Below, piece after piece: positions 24,370-34,300 of a stretch of DNA of 64,000 nucleotides. Both the position numbers and the translations under genes were made by a program. The stretch covers positions 541,001 to 605,000 of the forward strand of contig JAOTON010001073.1 in the NCBI GenBank assembly GCA_034440635.1. Direction: 5' to 3'. Each line of letters begins with the position of its first letter. Within the stretch, counting starts at the first letter, position 1. The stretch comes from Lepas anatifera. Lineage: Eukaryota; Arthropoda; Thecostraca; Lepadidae. The notes below the pieces were generated by a model. It was not told the origin of the DNA, ran no database searches, and worked only from the letters and a program-made list of their open reading frames with translations.

Positions 24370-24860
24370 CCTCAGATCTAGGGTGAGTTACTTTCACTTT
24401 TAGGAAACGCCTCAGCGCGCCCTTCCTCCCATCCAGGGACGGACGCAGACCCGAGCTTTGGGGGCCAACCCGTCCCCTGCATATTTTTTGCTCTACAGAC
24501 CTAGTGTAAACACTTTTTTCAGTGCTCGACAGACCTAGTATCAGCTGCCTCTCCATGTACATGATCGCTCTCCGCGGGGGGGGGGTGGGAGCCAAGATAT
24601 TTTTTGCTCTACAGACCAAGTGTAAACACCTTTTTTCAAAAATTTCCGGCGTTTGGGGGCCAAAAGATAGTTTGGCCCCCTCCCTCCATCGCTTTGGGGG
24701 AGGCCATGGCCGGAATGCTCCCCTCCCCGCTGCGTCTGCCAATGCTCCCATCCCGTCACTTAATGTTTGGTTTTAGCTTATTGTATTCCTATTTTATCCA
24801 GAACGTCATTTTTGCCTGCAGTAAGCTCTTAGGAAACTTTTGAGGTTTGCCAATCTTCGA
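24370..24860. repeat. repeat unit also present near 47460-47640, split here by a MITE
   Basis: AGGGTGAGTTACTTTCAC..CCTTCCTCCC at 24379-24430 continues after the MITE as CCCGTCACTTAAT...GCAGTAAGCTCTTAGG. The sequence at 47459-47640 has the same order without the MITE (CCTTCCTCCCGTCCCGTGAC). It is an older dispersed repeat of unknown type and provides an empty site. Confidence 0.6.
24434..24744. mobile_element. hAT-type MITE, 311 bp, nested insertion with perfect 8-bp target duplication
   Basis: Ends CAGGGACGGACGCAG and CTGCGTCTGCCAATG. Flanked by CTCCCATC at 24426-24433 and 24745-24752. An uninterrupted version of the target is visible near 47505. Related copies are at 33001-33290 and, inverted, 55895-56189. 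The shared interior includes GACAGACCTAGT and a G-rich stretch. Confidence 0.85.
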
Positions 24861-25081
24861 GCTAAAGTAGTAATTTGAAGGATTTTAGACGGAACTTCTG
24901 ATTATCTGTAAAGAGATCGTTAGAAAGCCTTCCTAAGACAGCCTTTCGAAAAGTTGCACTTTTCTCTCATGCCAACGGTATCGGAAGAGTCATAGCAGCT
25001 ATCTCATATAGTACATAGGTATGTTTACATATTTTCCAGTAAAATGCCTTTATTGGCAATAACCGGGCAGACACTTCTGTA

Positions 25082-25290
25082 TTAACACCCGCCCCGGCGG
25101 GCCTCCGAGGCCACCATCGCTCTGGTGGAGAGGGGGTATCAATACCTCCTCGATCTCGGCTCCCATGCGGGATAGCGACGAGCAAACGCGAAACCTGGTG
25201 GATAGCTCAAGAATTAATGAGGAAACTACATCAGTCACTTCCTGGCTCAGGTCAATATTAAGGCCATGACAGGTCAAAGTAAGTGACAGG
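25082..25290 (+). mobile_element. fragment of a GGTCA-containing TTAA element
   Basis: TTAACACCCGCCCCGGCGGG start near 25082, then CTCGGCTCCCATGCGGGATAG and GGTCAATATTAAGGCCATGACAGGTCAAAGTAAG, closely matching 59060-59215. No clear right end was found. Further GGTCA words continue to about 25460. Confidence 0.5.
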
Positions 25291-25608
25291 TTAAAAAGAT
25301 TTTCTGGGCTCTAACGTCTGACGAGTCGAGTTAGAATGAATTTTTAGGAACTATTCGCTTCCTCTCGGTACGGTGAATCCTAATGATGTATAATGCGACT
25401 ATACTAGGTTAAAGCATAAGAAATGGCCTGACCTAAGGTCAGGTCAAAGTGACCATCTGCCCTAGCAAAGTTAATATGTATATCAATCGACTCGCAATAA
25501 CAATCCAAACGTAATGGTACCAAAATAAAAGCTTTATCATCATCTCGATCGATCAAGTACGATCGGGCTGGGCCGAGCCAAGCCTTATCTAGATTGTTCT
25601 TCTAAGTC

Positions 25609-25764
25609 AGAGGGAGACAAGAGGAGATGGAGGCTAGGGGGCTCAAGTCACCAGAGGTATTCGAGTGCCTATGGTAAATGCATAAGCGGGGCAGTTCCGA
25701 GACAATGGTGAGGGATACTCGAGCCCCCCAACACCCTTGAGCTGAGGTCCTGGATCCGCCACTG
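25609..25764 (-). mobile_element. hAT-type MITE, degraded on one side
   Basis: The right end TGGATCCGCCACTG is intact. The left end, CAGAGGGAG, is decayed. The interior GAGCCCCC and ATGCATAAG blocks match 7146-7302 and 46404-46565 in reverse. There is no target duplication. Confidence 0.6.
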
Positions 25765-28700
25765 GTATGCAAGTGTCTATTCTTCATTCCCACCCGTGGT
25801 CAACACCGGTCATCTTCGGTTTTAGCCAATATTTTGGTCTCGTGACTTTCGCCTGATGGCCTTGGCACGAATTGAATAGTTAGCCAAAATACGGTTGTTA
25901 TTCTGATTTCCCTTGCATAGGGAAAACTATTTCCAACCCTTTTTAGCCCGGTATTCTTCACCGAGCATGATAACAGTGTTTATCCAGATGCTGTAATTTC
26001 ATTGAAGTACTTTAATTTCCAAGTGAAGTAAATTTGTATTGATAAATGAAGAAGGAACCACAATTTGACGTTAGGAGACTGGACAAATGCAATACATAAG
26101 TCAGATCCACATGAACTTAAGCCGATCTGGCATCAAATCTAAGCTTCATCGCTGTCCACCTGAGCCCAGTGCAGCAGCGTTTGCCCTTCCCAGCAAACGC
26201 ACGGAAGTGGTAAGTTAAGTACCCTGTGGGAAAGAGTGGAAGCAAGACATCGGCAGCGGGCGGGGCAGCCTCTTTGGGAGGGGAGTGGTCGAGAGAGGGA
26301 TGGGGGAGGGACGGCCGATCGGCTCCCTGTTATTGTCTGGGTTCGCTGATTGCCTGGTAATGAGGTGGGGCACCGGCTCCCGGCCCCTCCACCTCGGAAC
26401 CACTACCGACTTTCCTCGCAGACCGAGTGCCTCCATCACGTCGCAGTTAACGCGTGACCGACTGAGGGAGTTGTGGAATCTGCCGGGAAGTATGCAGATG
26501 ACGGCCACATTACACAAACATGACAGAGTGGGGCTTTTGTGTTGACTGCGCTGGGAAGAGCAGCAGGGGTAATTATCACTAATTATAACGGCGACTTGTC
26601 TGCTTCACAGCTCCAAATCTCCCTGCATGAGATGAAGAAGACTTTAGCATCAGCTGTCAATTGGCGGAACGATATTTTTATGTCTATCATTCTTAGCATT
26701 AGAGAGGTATAACAAAATATGATAAACCATCTTGGAATACACATATTTGACAATAAATGCCTCCACCGCTGTTGTGGAGGGAAACCAGATATCAGGACGT
26801 TTTTAGCTGCCGCTTGTTGTGCCCTGGCCCTGAAAGGCTTTGACCTGCATGACTTTTCTCGAGAAGCGAGAAGCCTTCGATGAGTGATAACGCGATTCCT
26901 GAAGCAAGTCTTGTTCTTGAGCATGGGGAAAAAATAAGGTGAAACCTGGATTGGATTGGGAATTCGGCGTTTAGAGCCTTGCATATCGGTGCAAATGTTA
27001 CGAGACGGAAAGAGTATAAGAGAAGAATAACTGTTTTATATAGATTATGCAGTACTGCAGTGAAGAACATGAATATTAGTTGATAAGATGTTATTCGGAA
27101 TTTCTCCTCGAATTCGGGATGAAAATTTAGCACATTCAGTGATTGAATATTCGGACACAGCCCTTCATCAGAACCTTAAAATAATAGATTGTTGATTTTT
27201 TGTATGAGCACCTTCATCGCATTCGTAGTTGCTTCGCATACGGTGCCCAGTTATTTTTCAACGATCAATTGCATTGATATTCTGATGACGGGCTGCGCCC
27301 TAATCTGAAACCAGTCTAAATTTGCTCAACCGTGTATCTCCATTTCGAGGAGGAAGTCAAAACAGGATCTTACCAATTTTGATTATAGCTTAATTAGTAG
27401 GTATATTTAGTTTCTTAGATTGACCCATCGGCCATGTTTTGACTGATCTATATAATGAGATTGCCTTGAGACCTGAATATCGACAGTAGGAGCTGAATAT
27501 TCCCTGGTTCGCTCGGGTTGTGCCCATCATACCGTTGTAAGTATTCGGATTAAACTCCCAGTGAGAAACTGTACGGGTCGGTTAGGCTCTGATACTGTCC
27601 GAGCCGCTCCCAGCTGCCCCGTGAGTCGAGCATTCGGGATAACAATGGGCAGTGGGCAGATACTGACCACAGCCGCATGTGTGCGGCCACCTGGGGCCTC
27701 ATTGGCACTGTTGCACCAGCATGGGCAGGGAAGGAAAAAACCTCAAACCTGTCGCCAACCTAATGTTAAACACTGTAAGCTGTCGCTCTCATTTTCTTTA
27801 AATATAGGAAATTTCTAACGCACATATAGTAGGTACGAAAAATAGTACCTAAATCGATAAAACAACCCTGCAATAACATTCCTGAATTCGCGAAGAGGCT
27901 TACTGAAGATCACACACCTATGCATAATTATGCCACCTGCGTAAGCGCCGCCACAGACACTGTAAAACAGCACGGACGAAAAAGGAAAATTTAAAGTGGC
28001 CACGCTCGGGAACTGAATCCGTCATCCTTTCCTAACAAGTCCAGCGCCCTTCCGACTGCGCTACCTGCCATCTGAAGATTGCGCGAGCAGAGTTACATGT
28101 GATAATGATGAATAATTATCAATGAATGAGCTAACACATCCGACATAGAAGTGAAGTAACCAGTTGCCATGACTTGGTGTCGTCTCATTATAAAAGCTGT
28201 CGTTGCCCATGCAAGCGGCAAGTTTTGACTGTCGCGCGCTGTCGCTCCCGTCCACCGCTACATTGTGGTAAGTTAACAGGCAGGGTAGGGATGGGACTAC
28301 TAATATGTAATGGGTGTTCATTTACATGCGTTCTAGCCACAAAACGTTATCTGTGATATTTCCAGACTAGTCGCAGAAGTTGAACTTATATAAGCACGAA
28401 GGGGGAAGGTAATGACAGACCAAGGTGGCATAATTAGCGTTGGGAAAAATTTATCAAGATATATTTTTATCAAATGGTTTTTACCACACCCCCGAATTCA
28501 ATCGAAGAAGCTAATTTGCGTTATCTATTCTAGTTCATCGGGGTGATTACCCTGTCAGGGTGAGTTCTTTTCTTTGAAACTTCCCTGGAAACTCTTATTT
28601 TATTTAGCCCGTCAGAACTGTTCTGGTATTGTATAGATATTTCCTGTCGCACTTGATGGCTTCAATGTTCAGGTTCTGTCGCTATCCCTGGTTGGTGAGT

Positions 28701-29797
28701 TGGTGGGTTTTTCCACCCCTGAGCATGGGTTTCAGTGAACTTCGACTGTAGGCTGAGATGACTCCTGGGAGAACGGATGGAGGTTGAATAATAACTAATC
28801 CATGCTGCAGTTCTCCTTTTTGCTGAAACGCTACGCTTTAACAGACATGTTCTCGTGGGCAGCTAAGTGGTTTCACGGTTCCAGGACGCTCCAAGTCCCC
28901 TTTTTTGACCTATTTATCAGAGGTAAATTTACGTAAATTTTAGTTTTTGTATCGGCAATGTTTTCTTACCTTTACTTACAAATGCTTGTGCTGCAGGTTA
29001 CCCTATATGCCAATCTTCATCGCGGGCTTTTTCGTGCGGGCTAAACCTCGTGTAGTATTTTATTTCTAATAATACATTTTCTAGCTTTAACCATTTGAAC
29101 CTGATCTGTTCATTTCTGATGTGGTTTTTAGATCTTTACTTAGCCTGTAGGTATATGCAAAAAAATGTGTTTAAAAAATTAGCGTCAGAAGATACCCAGA
29201 TGCCTAGAACAAAACATTATGCAAGTTTGTTCGAGACCCAAGGTTCTCAACTTAAGTCTTCGAGAGAAGAATAAAACCTTTCCCATAACATTTGAATTTT
29301 TATGTTATACTAATCACAACATCAAAAACTTGGACCGAGCTATTTTGGTCTGGTACCTAACCAATGGGCATTCACAGCCTGCGTTGCCAGAGCGAACGAT
29401 GTCGGAGGTACCGACCCCTAATACGAGAACACAGGTTTGGTCTGGCCACTAGGCTACGCAATCAACATAGATGGCGCTGACTGAGCGTTCGTGGCTCGTA
29501 AAGAAATATGGCCGTATTCCACCTGAATTGGACTAATACCGCTCAACGTTACAAATGTAGACTGTTAGGTGGAAAACGAAAAACAATGTGCAAAGGCTTT
29601 CGCCCTCGAAAGCCACTATTTGAAGTGTATTTTTACCTTCCGCAACAGCAAGAGATTCCAAGGTACGGTTCCCCGATGTATATATTACTGCATTTAGCTC
29701 AGGCGGTACAACTTTAGAGGCGGGCAAAGACGCCTTGCACAGAACGGCTTATAAAAAGCTCTCAACTAACTCAGGCGGTACAAAGAAGAAAAACGTA
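25765..29797. other. no gene seen
   Basis: Mostly AT-rich sequence with short frames. A GC-rich block at 26260-26530 has frames on both strands (up to 100 codons) without domains, and a tRNA-like piece lies at 28009-28063. Two copies of CTCAGGCGGTACAA occur at about 29698 and 29770. Confidence 0.5.
28009..28063 (-). other. tRNA-like sequence with boxes A and B
   Basis: On the minus strand, TAGCGCAGTCGG (28052-28063) is box A-like and GGATTCAGTTCC (28009-28020) is a weak box B at about tRNA spacing. The arms do not form a convincing cloverleaf, so a SINE head or a tRNA pseudogene is likelier than a tRNA gene. Confidence 0.4.
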
Positions 29798-30250
29798 TTA
29801 AAGGGAATTTGGCACCTTGGTCGAATCCTGGAATTTAGTGAAATTAGGCGTACTTTTAGCGAAGAATAAAGAAACCACTCATGATTTCTCTGAAAAATGT
29901 TCAATTAGCTCAATATTTTGTTTTCAAAATACTCCTCTAGGAAAAAATAAATATCTCCCTGTGGATGATGTCACGATCTGGCAACCACTACCATACTTGA
30001 AACGCTTCAAGGGCTTCGATTGGCTGATGCTCATCGTGACGTTAGCATATGTTGTCACACCAGCAGCTCACAACAATGGCCGCCCGGCGAGGGGTAGATG
30101 AGGGGTAGGTGTCAGGTAGGTTTTAGCTTTTTTCTACGGAAATATTGAGTTCCAAGACAAATGATGTATGGAGTACCGGGTTTTCCGACTTGCTTTACAA
30201 CTTGACTATCTCAGTTAAAATCACGTTATGATGGAGCCACATTTTGTAGA
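29798..30250 (+). mobile_element. TTAA-bounded MITE, family E, right end decayed
   Basis: It starts TTAAAGGGAATTTGGCACC and runs parallel to 62643-63093, sharing GTGGATGATGTCACGATCTG, GGCTTCGATTGGCTGATGCT and GGTAGGTTTTAGC-type blocks. The right end (TCACGTTATGATGGAGCCAC) is mutated and the closing TTAA is lost. Confidence 0.75.
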
Positions 30251-30649
30251 AGAACGGAGAAGAACGGATTACCGTGGACTCAAAAGGCTAGATTTTAATC
30301 CACTAGGGGGCAGTCCTGACTTTTTCTGTCAGGAATTAATGCTTTCTGTCCCGCACAGCAAACCTAGTTAGAGGCCACAACGGGCTTCAGAATACGGCAT
30401 AGTATATAGTCATGTCTAACGTCAGGCTTGCATTTTTTGCAAGAAAGGAAAATGTTAGCACTTCGCACTTTCTCCCATGAATTTGGTTCATTTGGGCATA
30501 TGTACAAAATTTCATGAAAATTGATAACGTATTTAGGCCACACAAATTCTCAAAACAAGTTTTACAGCCCATTTCACAGGATTGTATATCAGCAAAGAAA
30601 CACGTCATGAAAAGTCCTGCTGGTAGGTATATTTTCTGACGCACCTTAC

Positions 30650-31374
30650 CTTTACACGCCTAAGCTTTGATCCACTGCGCGCCTTCTCTTATAGTTCCGT
30701 CGTTAGGCCATCTCAGGTTATATCACTACATTTTGCCTTCAAAAAAGTGGAAAATTGGCACCGGTGATAACGGGTTCAACCTATTGATTTGAGATTTCCA
30801 TCACATACAAAGACCACCAAGTAACACAAGTTGTGCTTACGGGATTTATTATCTCGACGACATAGGGTCAGGTACGGGCCATGACCTCTCCGTTGAAGAT
30901 GCGTGGGAAAATATAAATCGGCGTAAAATGACTCTAATTCTGTAGATGCAGCCTTGAATAACACCCTATTCTCCGGTTCCTGACATCTTAGGCCACTTCC
31001 CAGGGCCCAGTATCCTGGTTCATTTTCACATTTATTAGCCACTGGTCGCAGTATCTATGCCACCAACGGTCACGCTCTTCACCCTCGAATTCCTTGTTTG
31101 TTCTTTTCTGAGGTAACCAGAAGTCAGAGTAGGTTTTTATATGTATAACAATCGATATTTACGTTTTATGTCTTAACGGCTGACAGAGTAGAATCACGTA
31201 AAATATATAAGTACGAGCACCATTGGAATCCTCCCGTCAAGCACAACCGAATGATGTATATTATGACAATGTAAGGTCAAATTCTAGAGTCGACCGGACC
31301 TGACCTGACCTAAGCCCACCCTCACCCTCCATAGCGCACGCTGGTGCCAGACCCCTCTCCAGTGCGGGTGTTAA
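30650..31374 (+). mobile_element. degraded GGTCA-containing TTAA element
   Basis: The right end reads AGTGCGGGTG before TTAA at 31371. The interior CGACATAGGGTCAGGTACGG and GCCATGACCTCTCCGTTGAA blocks match the elements at 31657-32735 and 48026-48876. The left boundary near 30650 (TTTACACGCC) is uncertain. Confidence 0.5.
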
Positions 31375-31656
31375 CACACGCACTTTAAGGGGCCTCAGGG
31401 CCCCCTCCAGTCATGACGTCATGTAAACGAGATTATGTGTCAAGGTCACCCCATATGAATGTCAAGTTCAAAGGTCACAGGTCAAGGTCATACCAGCATT
31501 TTCAAGGCTAGTAAACCCAATGCTTCCCGTCAGATTTCGTCACCCAGTGTGACGCATATTATTTTGTGACGTCATATTTACGATATCAATCATTTTTTTC
31601 TTTTTCCATAACTCATATTGAATCAAATTTATGTTTTTTTTGGGATTTAGGTTCTG

Positions 31657-32735
31657 TTAACCTTCGCCCGGGTGGGGGGTCTTTTGCCCCCCTCGGGTTT
31701 TTCCGAAGTGACCAAAACGGCGGCGCGCAGCGCCGCAAACTTGTCTAGCTGTTCCTTCATCTTTTTACATCTTTTCTGAAAATTTTGGCTCAAGGTCATA
31801 TCAGGTCAGGTCCAGGTCAGGTGGTGACCTCACCTCAAAAATACTTAGGACGGCATAACTAAAAGAAGGGTTAATCGATAGTTGAAACTTAATCTTGGCC
31901 CACCGGAGCTACAACATTTGTTCCGGGATTTTTGATATTGGTGACCTAGGTCTGTGGAGCATGACCTCCCCATTGACAATGCATGGGAAATCACGAAATG
32001 AGCTTTTTCAGTAAATATGGATGGAATCAACTCAACATCGGTTGACTTGCTCTTAGCCCATTTCTGAAGCTGATACCAATTTTTGACTTGTGACCTTTAA
32101 AAGGTCACCTTAGGTCAATAAGATTTTTGGTGTTTTTCTCTATAAATTTTGAATAAACTAAGATGGTTTTATTTTGTCACCAAAGTGTTTGTATAGTCAC
32201 TGGACGTCAATGATATATCATGACTATACCAGGTGTTGGGTCGACCGTTGACCTGGGTCGGTAATTCTTAAATTTGACCTGGCTAGATATCTATATCATT
32301 CGATTCGTATTGACAGAGGATTGCAATGGTGCATAAACTATGGCTGTATCTTGTTTGGTTTTGAGCTATTAGCGAAAAGTAAACGCCCTTATGCATGGGT
32401 GGCTATGGACATTCCCAAGATATGCCCATATCTAGTGACCTGTAGCCCTAGGCTTTGACCTGACACGAAATGAATGCCACTGTAATGAAAGCGCATCTCA
32501 GAGCTTTCGAATGGTGTTAGAAATGTTTCTGTATATAGTTTCTGAGATATGGAGGATTTCTTAGTACACCTTTTAGGATTTTGACCTATTTTGACCTCTG
32601 GTGACCTTGATATTGACCTGACAAGAAAATACGGTTTTTCGATATCTTTTCGAGCTATGCTTTTGCCTTTTTCTGCTCTTAGTTTTTGAGATCGTGGGGT
32701 TTTACCCCCCCGGCGGTGGCTCTCCACAGGGTTAA
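31657..32735 (+). mobile_element. TTAA-bounded nonautonomous element, GGTCA-rich family B
   Basis: TTAACCTTCGCCCGGGTGGG at the left and CCACAGGGTTAA at the right, with a GGGGGGT / ACCCCCCC complementary subterminal block. The head (GGGTTTTTCCGAAGTGACC, then AAAACGGCGGCGCGCAGCGC) is shared with families A and C. The interior has many GGTCA/TGACC words. The 112-codon minus-strand frame at 32389 is not a transposase. Confidence 0.75.
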
Positions 32736-32749
32736 GGCATAAAAATGTC

Positions 32750-32884
32750 TTTCGGATATTTCGAATCTATTTGCCGATTCTTTTTCAACGGATGGTATAA
32801 TAATGATAATGGTATTTTGATCGTTGCACAGCCTTTATTCAATCGATTGAAAAAGAATCATCAAATATATTCAAAATATCTGAA
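32750..32884. repeat. foldback hairpin, about 41-bp arms
   Basis: The left arm 32750-32790 (TTCGGATATTTCGAATC...GATTCTTTTTCAAC) pairs with 32841-32884 (AATCGATTGAAAAAGAATC...AATATCTGAA) over about 41 positions with a few mismatches, leaving a loop of about 50 bases. It lies 15 bp after the family B element. It may be a tiny foldback transposon or a hairpin transcript source. Confidence 0.65.
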
Positions 32885-33000
32885 AACACATTTCATACTT
32901 TACCAGAAACTAAAGCCCGAACAAAGCTGATGGTTGATTCATATCTAAGGTAACTCAATTTTAAGATCAAGAGCAAGTTCAAAGAACATGGGCCCAGGTC

Positions 33001-33290
33001 CAGGGGCGGACGCAGACCCGAGTTTTGGGGGGCCAACCCATGTCTGCCTCTCCTCCTGGGGGGGGGGCAGTTTGGGACGTGCGATTTGGGTGCACGACAG
33101 ACCTAATATAACCTACCTCTCCAAGTACAAGATCGCCCTCCTGGTGGGAGCGAATAATCTCGACAGACCTAGTGTAATAAAAATCTTTTTCAAAAAATTA
33201 TAAGGCCTTTGGGAGGCCAAAATATATTTTGGCCCTCCTTCCAGCGCTTGAAGGGGGTGTGGCCGAAATGTCCGCTTGCGTTCGTCCATG
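33001..33290. mobile_element. hAT-type MITE, 290 bp
   Basis: Ends CAGGGGCGGACGCAGACC and TTGCGTTCGTCCATG. The flanking octamers CCCAGGTC and GCGAGGTC match at six of eight positions. The interior is shared with 24434-24744. It is the closest recognisable transposon upstream of dsh, about 840 bp before the start codon. Confidence 0.75.
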
Positions 33291-33484
33291 GCGAGGTCAA
33301 CCCTCGTTTCTCGCTATAAGGCGACTTCATTGCTTGTTATAGCTTGCATCATAGGAAATACTCCATATTGAGACGTTATAGGTCAAGGGCATTGAATGGC
33401 GTTGAGCTGGAAAAAAATCGGGGAAAATTTTCGGGGGATATTACTTGCATGACCTCGGGCCGTTTTTATTGCTTCCGACTTTTT

Positions 33485-33640
33485 CCGCATAATCACGCAT
33501 GTGCAGATCCAGGTTCTCCGAACGTGGGAGGGGCACATTATTAGGAGGGGTTGCAATCAGACCAGGAGGGGGTGCTAGCTGTGGAAGGTGAACATATCCA
33601 GTCGTGAGTCGAATCTTTATCGTGGGGGTGGGGGGGGCGC
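33485..33640. mobile_element. degenerate G-rich MITE remnant
   Basis: GCAGATCCAGGTTCTCCGAA with GGGGCACATTATTAGGAGGG recalls the ends and interior of the 22342-22621 family. The right end is not recognisable. Confidence 0.4.
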
Positions 33641-33939
33641 TGAAAGTATAGGCGTTAATGAACACAGCTCCTCTCTGTAGATGGAGCTAAGCTTGGAGTA
33701 ATAGATGTCGCTATAAGCGTCAGCCTCGTACCGCTTATAAAACTATTCTAGTTTGAAAGTCTTTTTGACAGTCAAGTAGCATGGAATGAAGGTCATGTGT
33801 ATATTTTCAGTACTTATATTTCATAATAGGTGCCTATAAGTCACAAGATAAGACTGAGGCTCCCTAAAAGCAGGAACAAAGTTAGATACGAGTGAAACAA
33901 GAGCCAAGGCAGTGGTGTCATCTAGCGAGGTGATTTCTA

Positions 33940-34130
33940 GTAGGAGTAGGTCACGTGACATGACGTACTCCCAGATGCAAGACGCCATTTTTAATGCGAA
34001 GTGGGGAGTGGACGATCGTGCGAATTTGTTTACATCGGTGTGATTCCGTGAGGTTGGGTCTGGGGTGGTGCTGCTTGGGCAGACGAATTTCGAGTGTTGG
34101 TAGACTCTTAAAAGATATTTTATAATATCA
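33940..34130 (+). promoter_or_regulatory. dsh: probable dsh promoter/5' UTR region
   Basis: Directly upstream of the dsh start codon. It holds a palindromic E-box, GGTCACGTGACATGACGT, near 33950, with an adjoining CRE-like TGACGT, and then GACGCCATTTTTAATG near 33980, whose reverse complement carries a YY1/Pho-like ATGGCG core. There is no clear TATA box at a fitting distance. The transcription start cannot be fixed from sequence; an upstream noncoding exon is possible. The in-frame stop at 34101-34103 means the protein cannot start further upstream in this segment. Confidence 0.35.
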
Positions 34131-34300
34131 ATGGAAAGTTCTAAAGAAACGAAGATAATCTATCACATTGATGATGAAGAAACGCCTTATCTCGTCAAGA
34201 TCAACAAGCCGCCAGATGCGGTGACGTTAGGAGATTTCAAAAACGTGTTAAATAGGCCGAATTTCAAGTTCTTTTTCAAGTCTATGGATGACGACTTTGG
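34131..34300 (+). CDS. dsh: dsh coding exon 1: start codon and most of the DIX domain
   Basis: Encodes residues 1-56 plus two bases of codon 57. The ATG at 34131 is followed by [19 protein letters not shown], the usual beginning of Dishevelled proteins. An in-frame TAG at 34101-34103 precedes it with no ATG between, so this start is well supported. The exon ends in GACTTTGG before a strong donor, GTAAGT, at 34301. The interrupted glycine codon is completed by the first base of exon 2. The conserved [11 protein letters not shown] segment lies at the 3' end. Confidence 0.95.
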
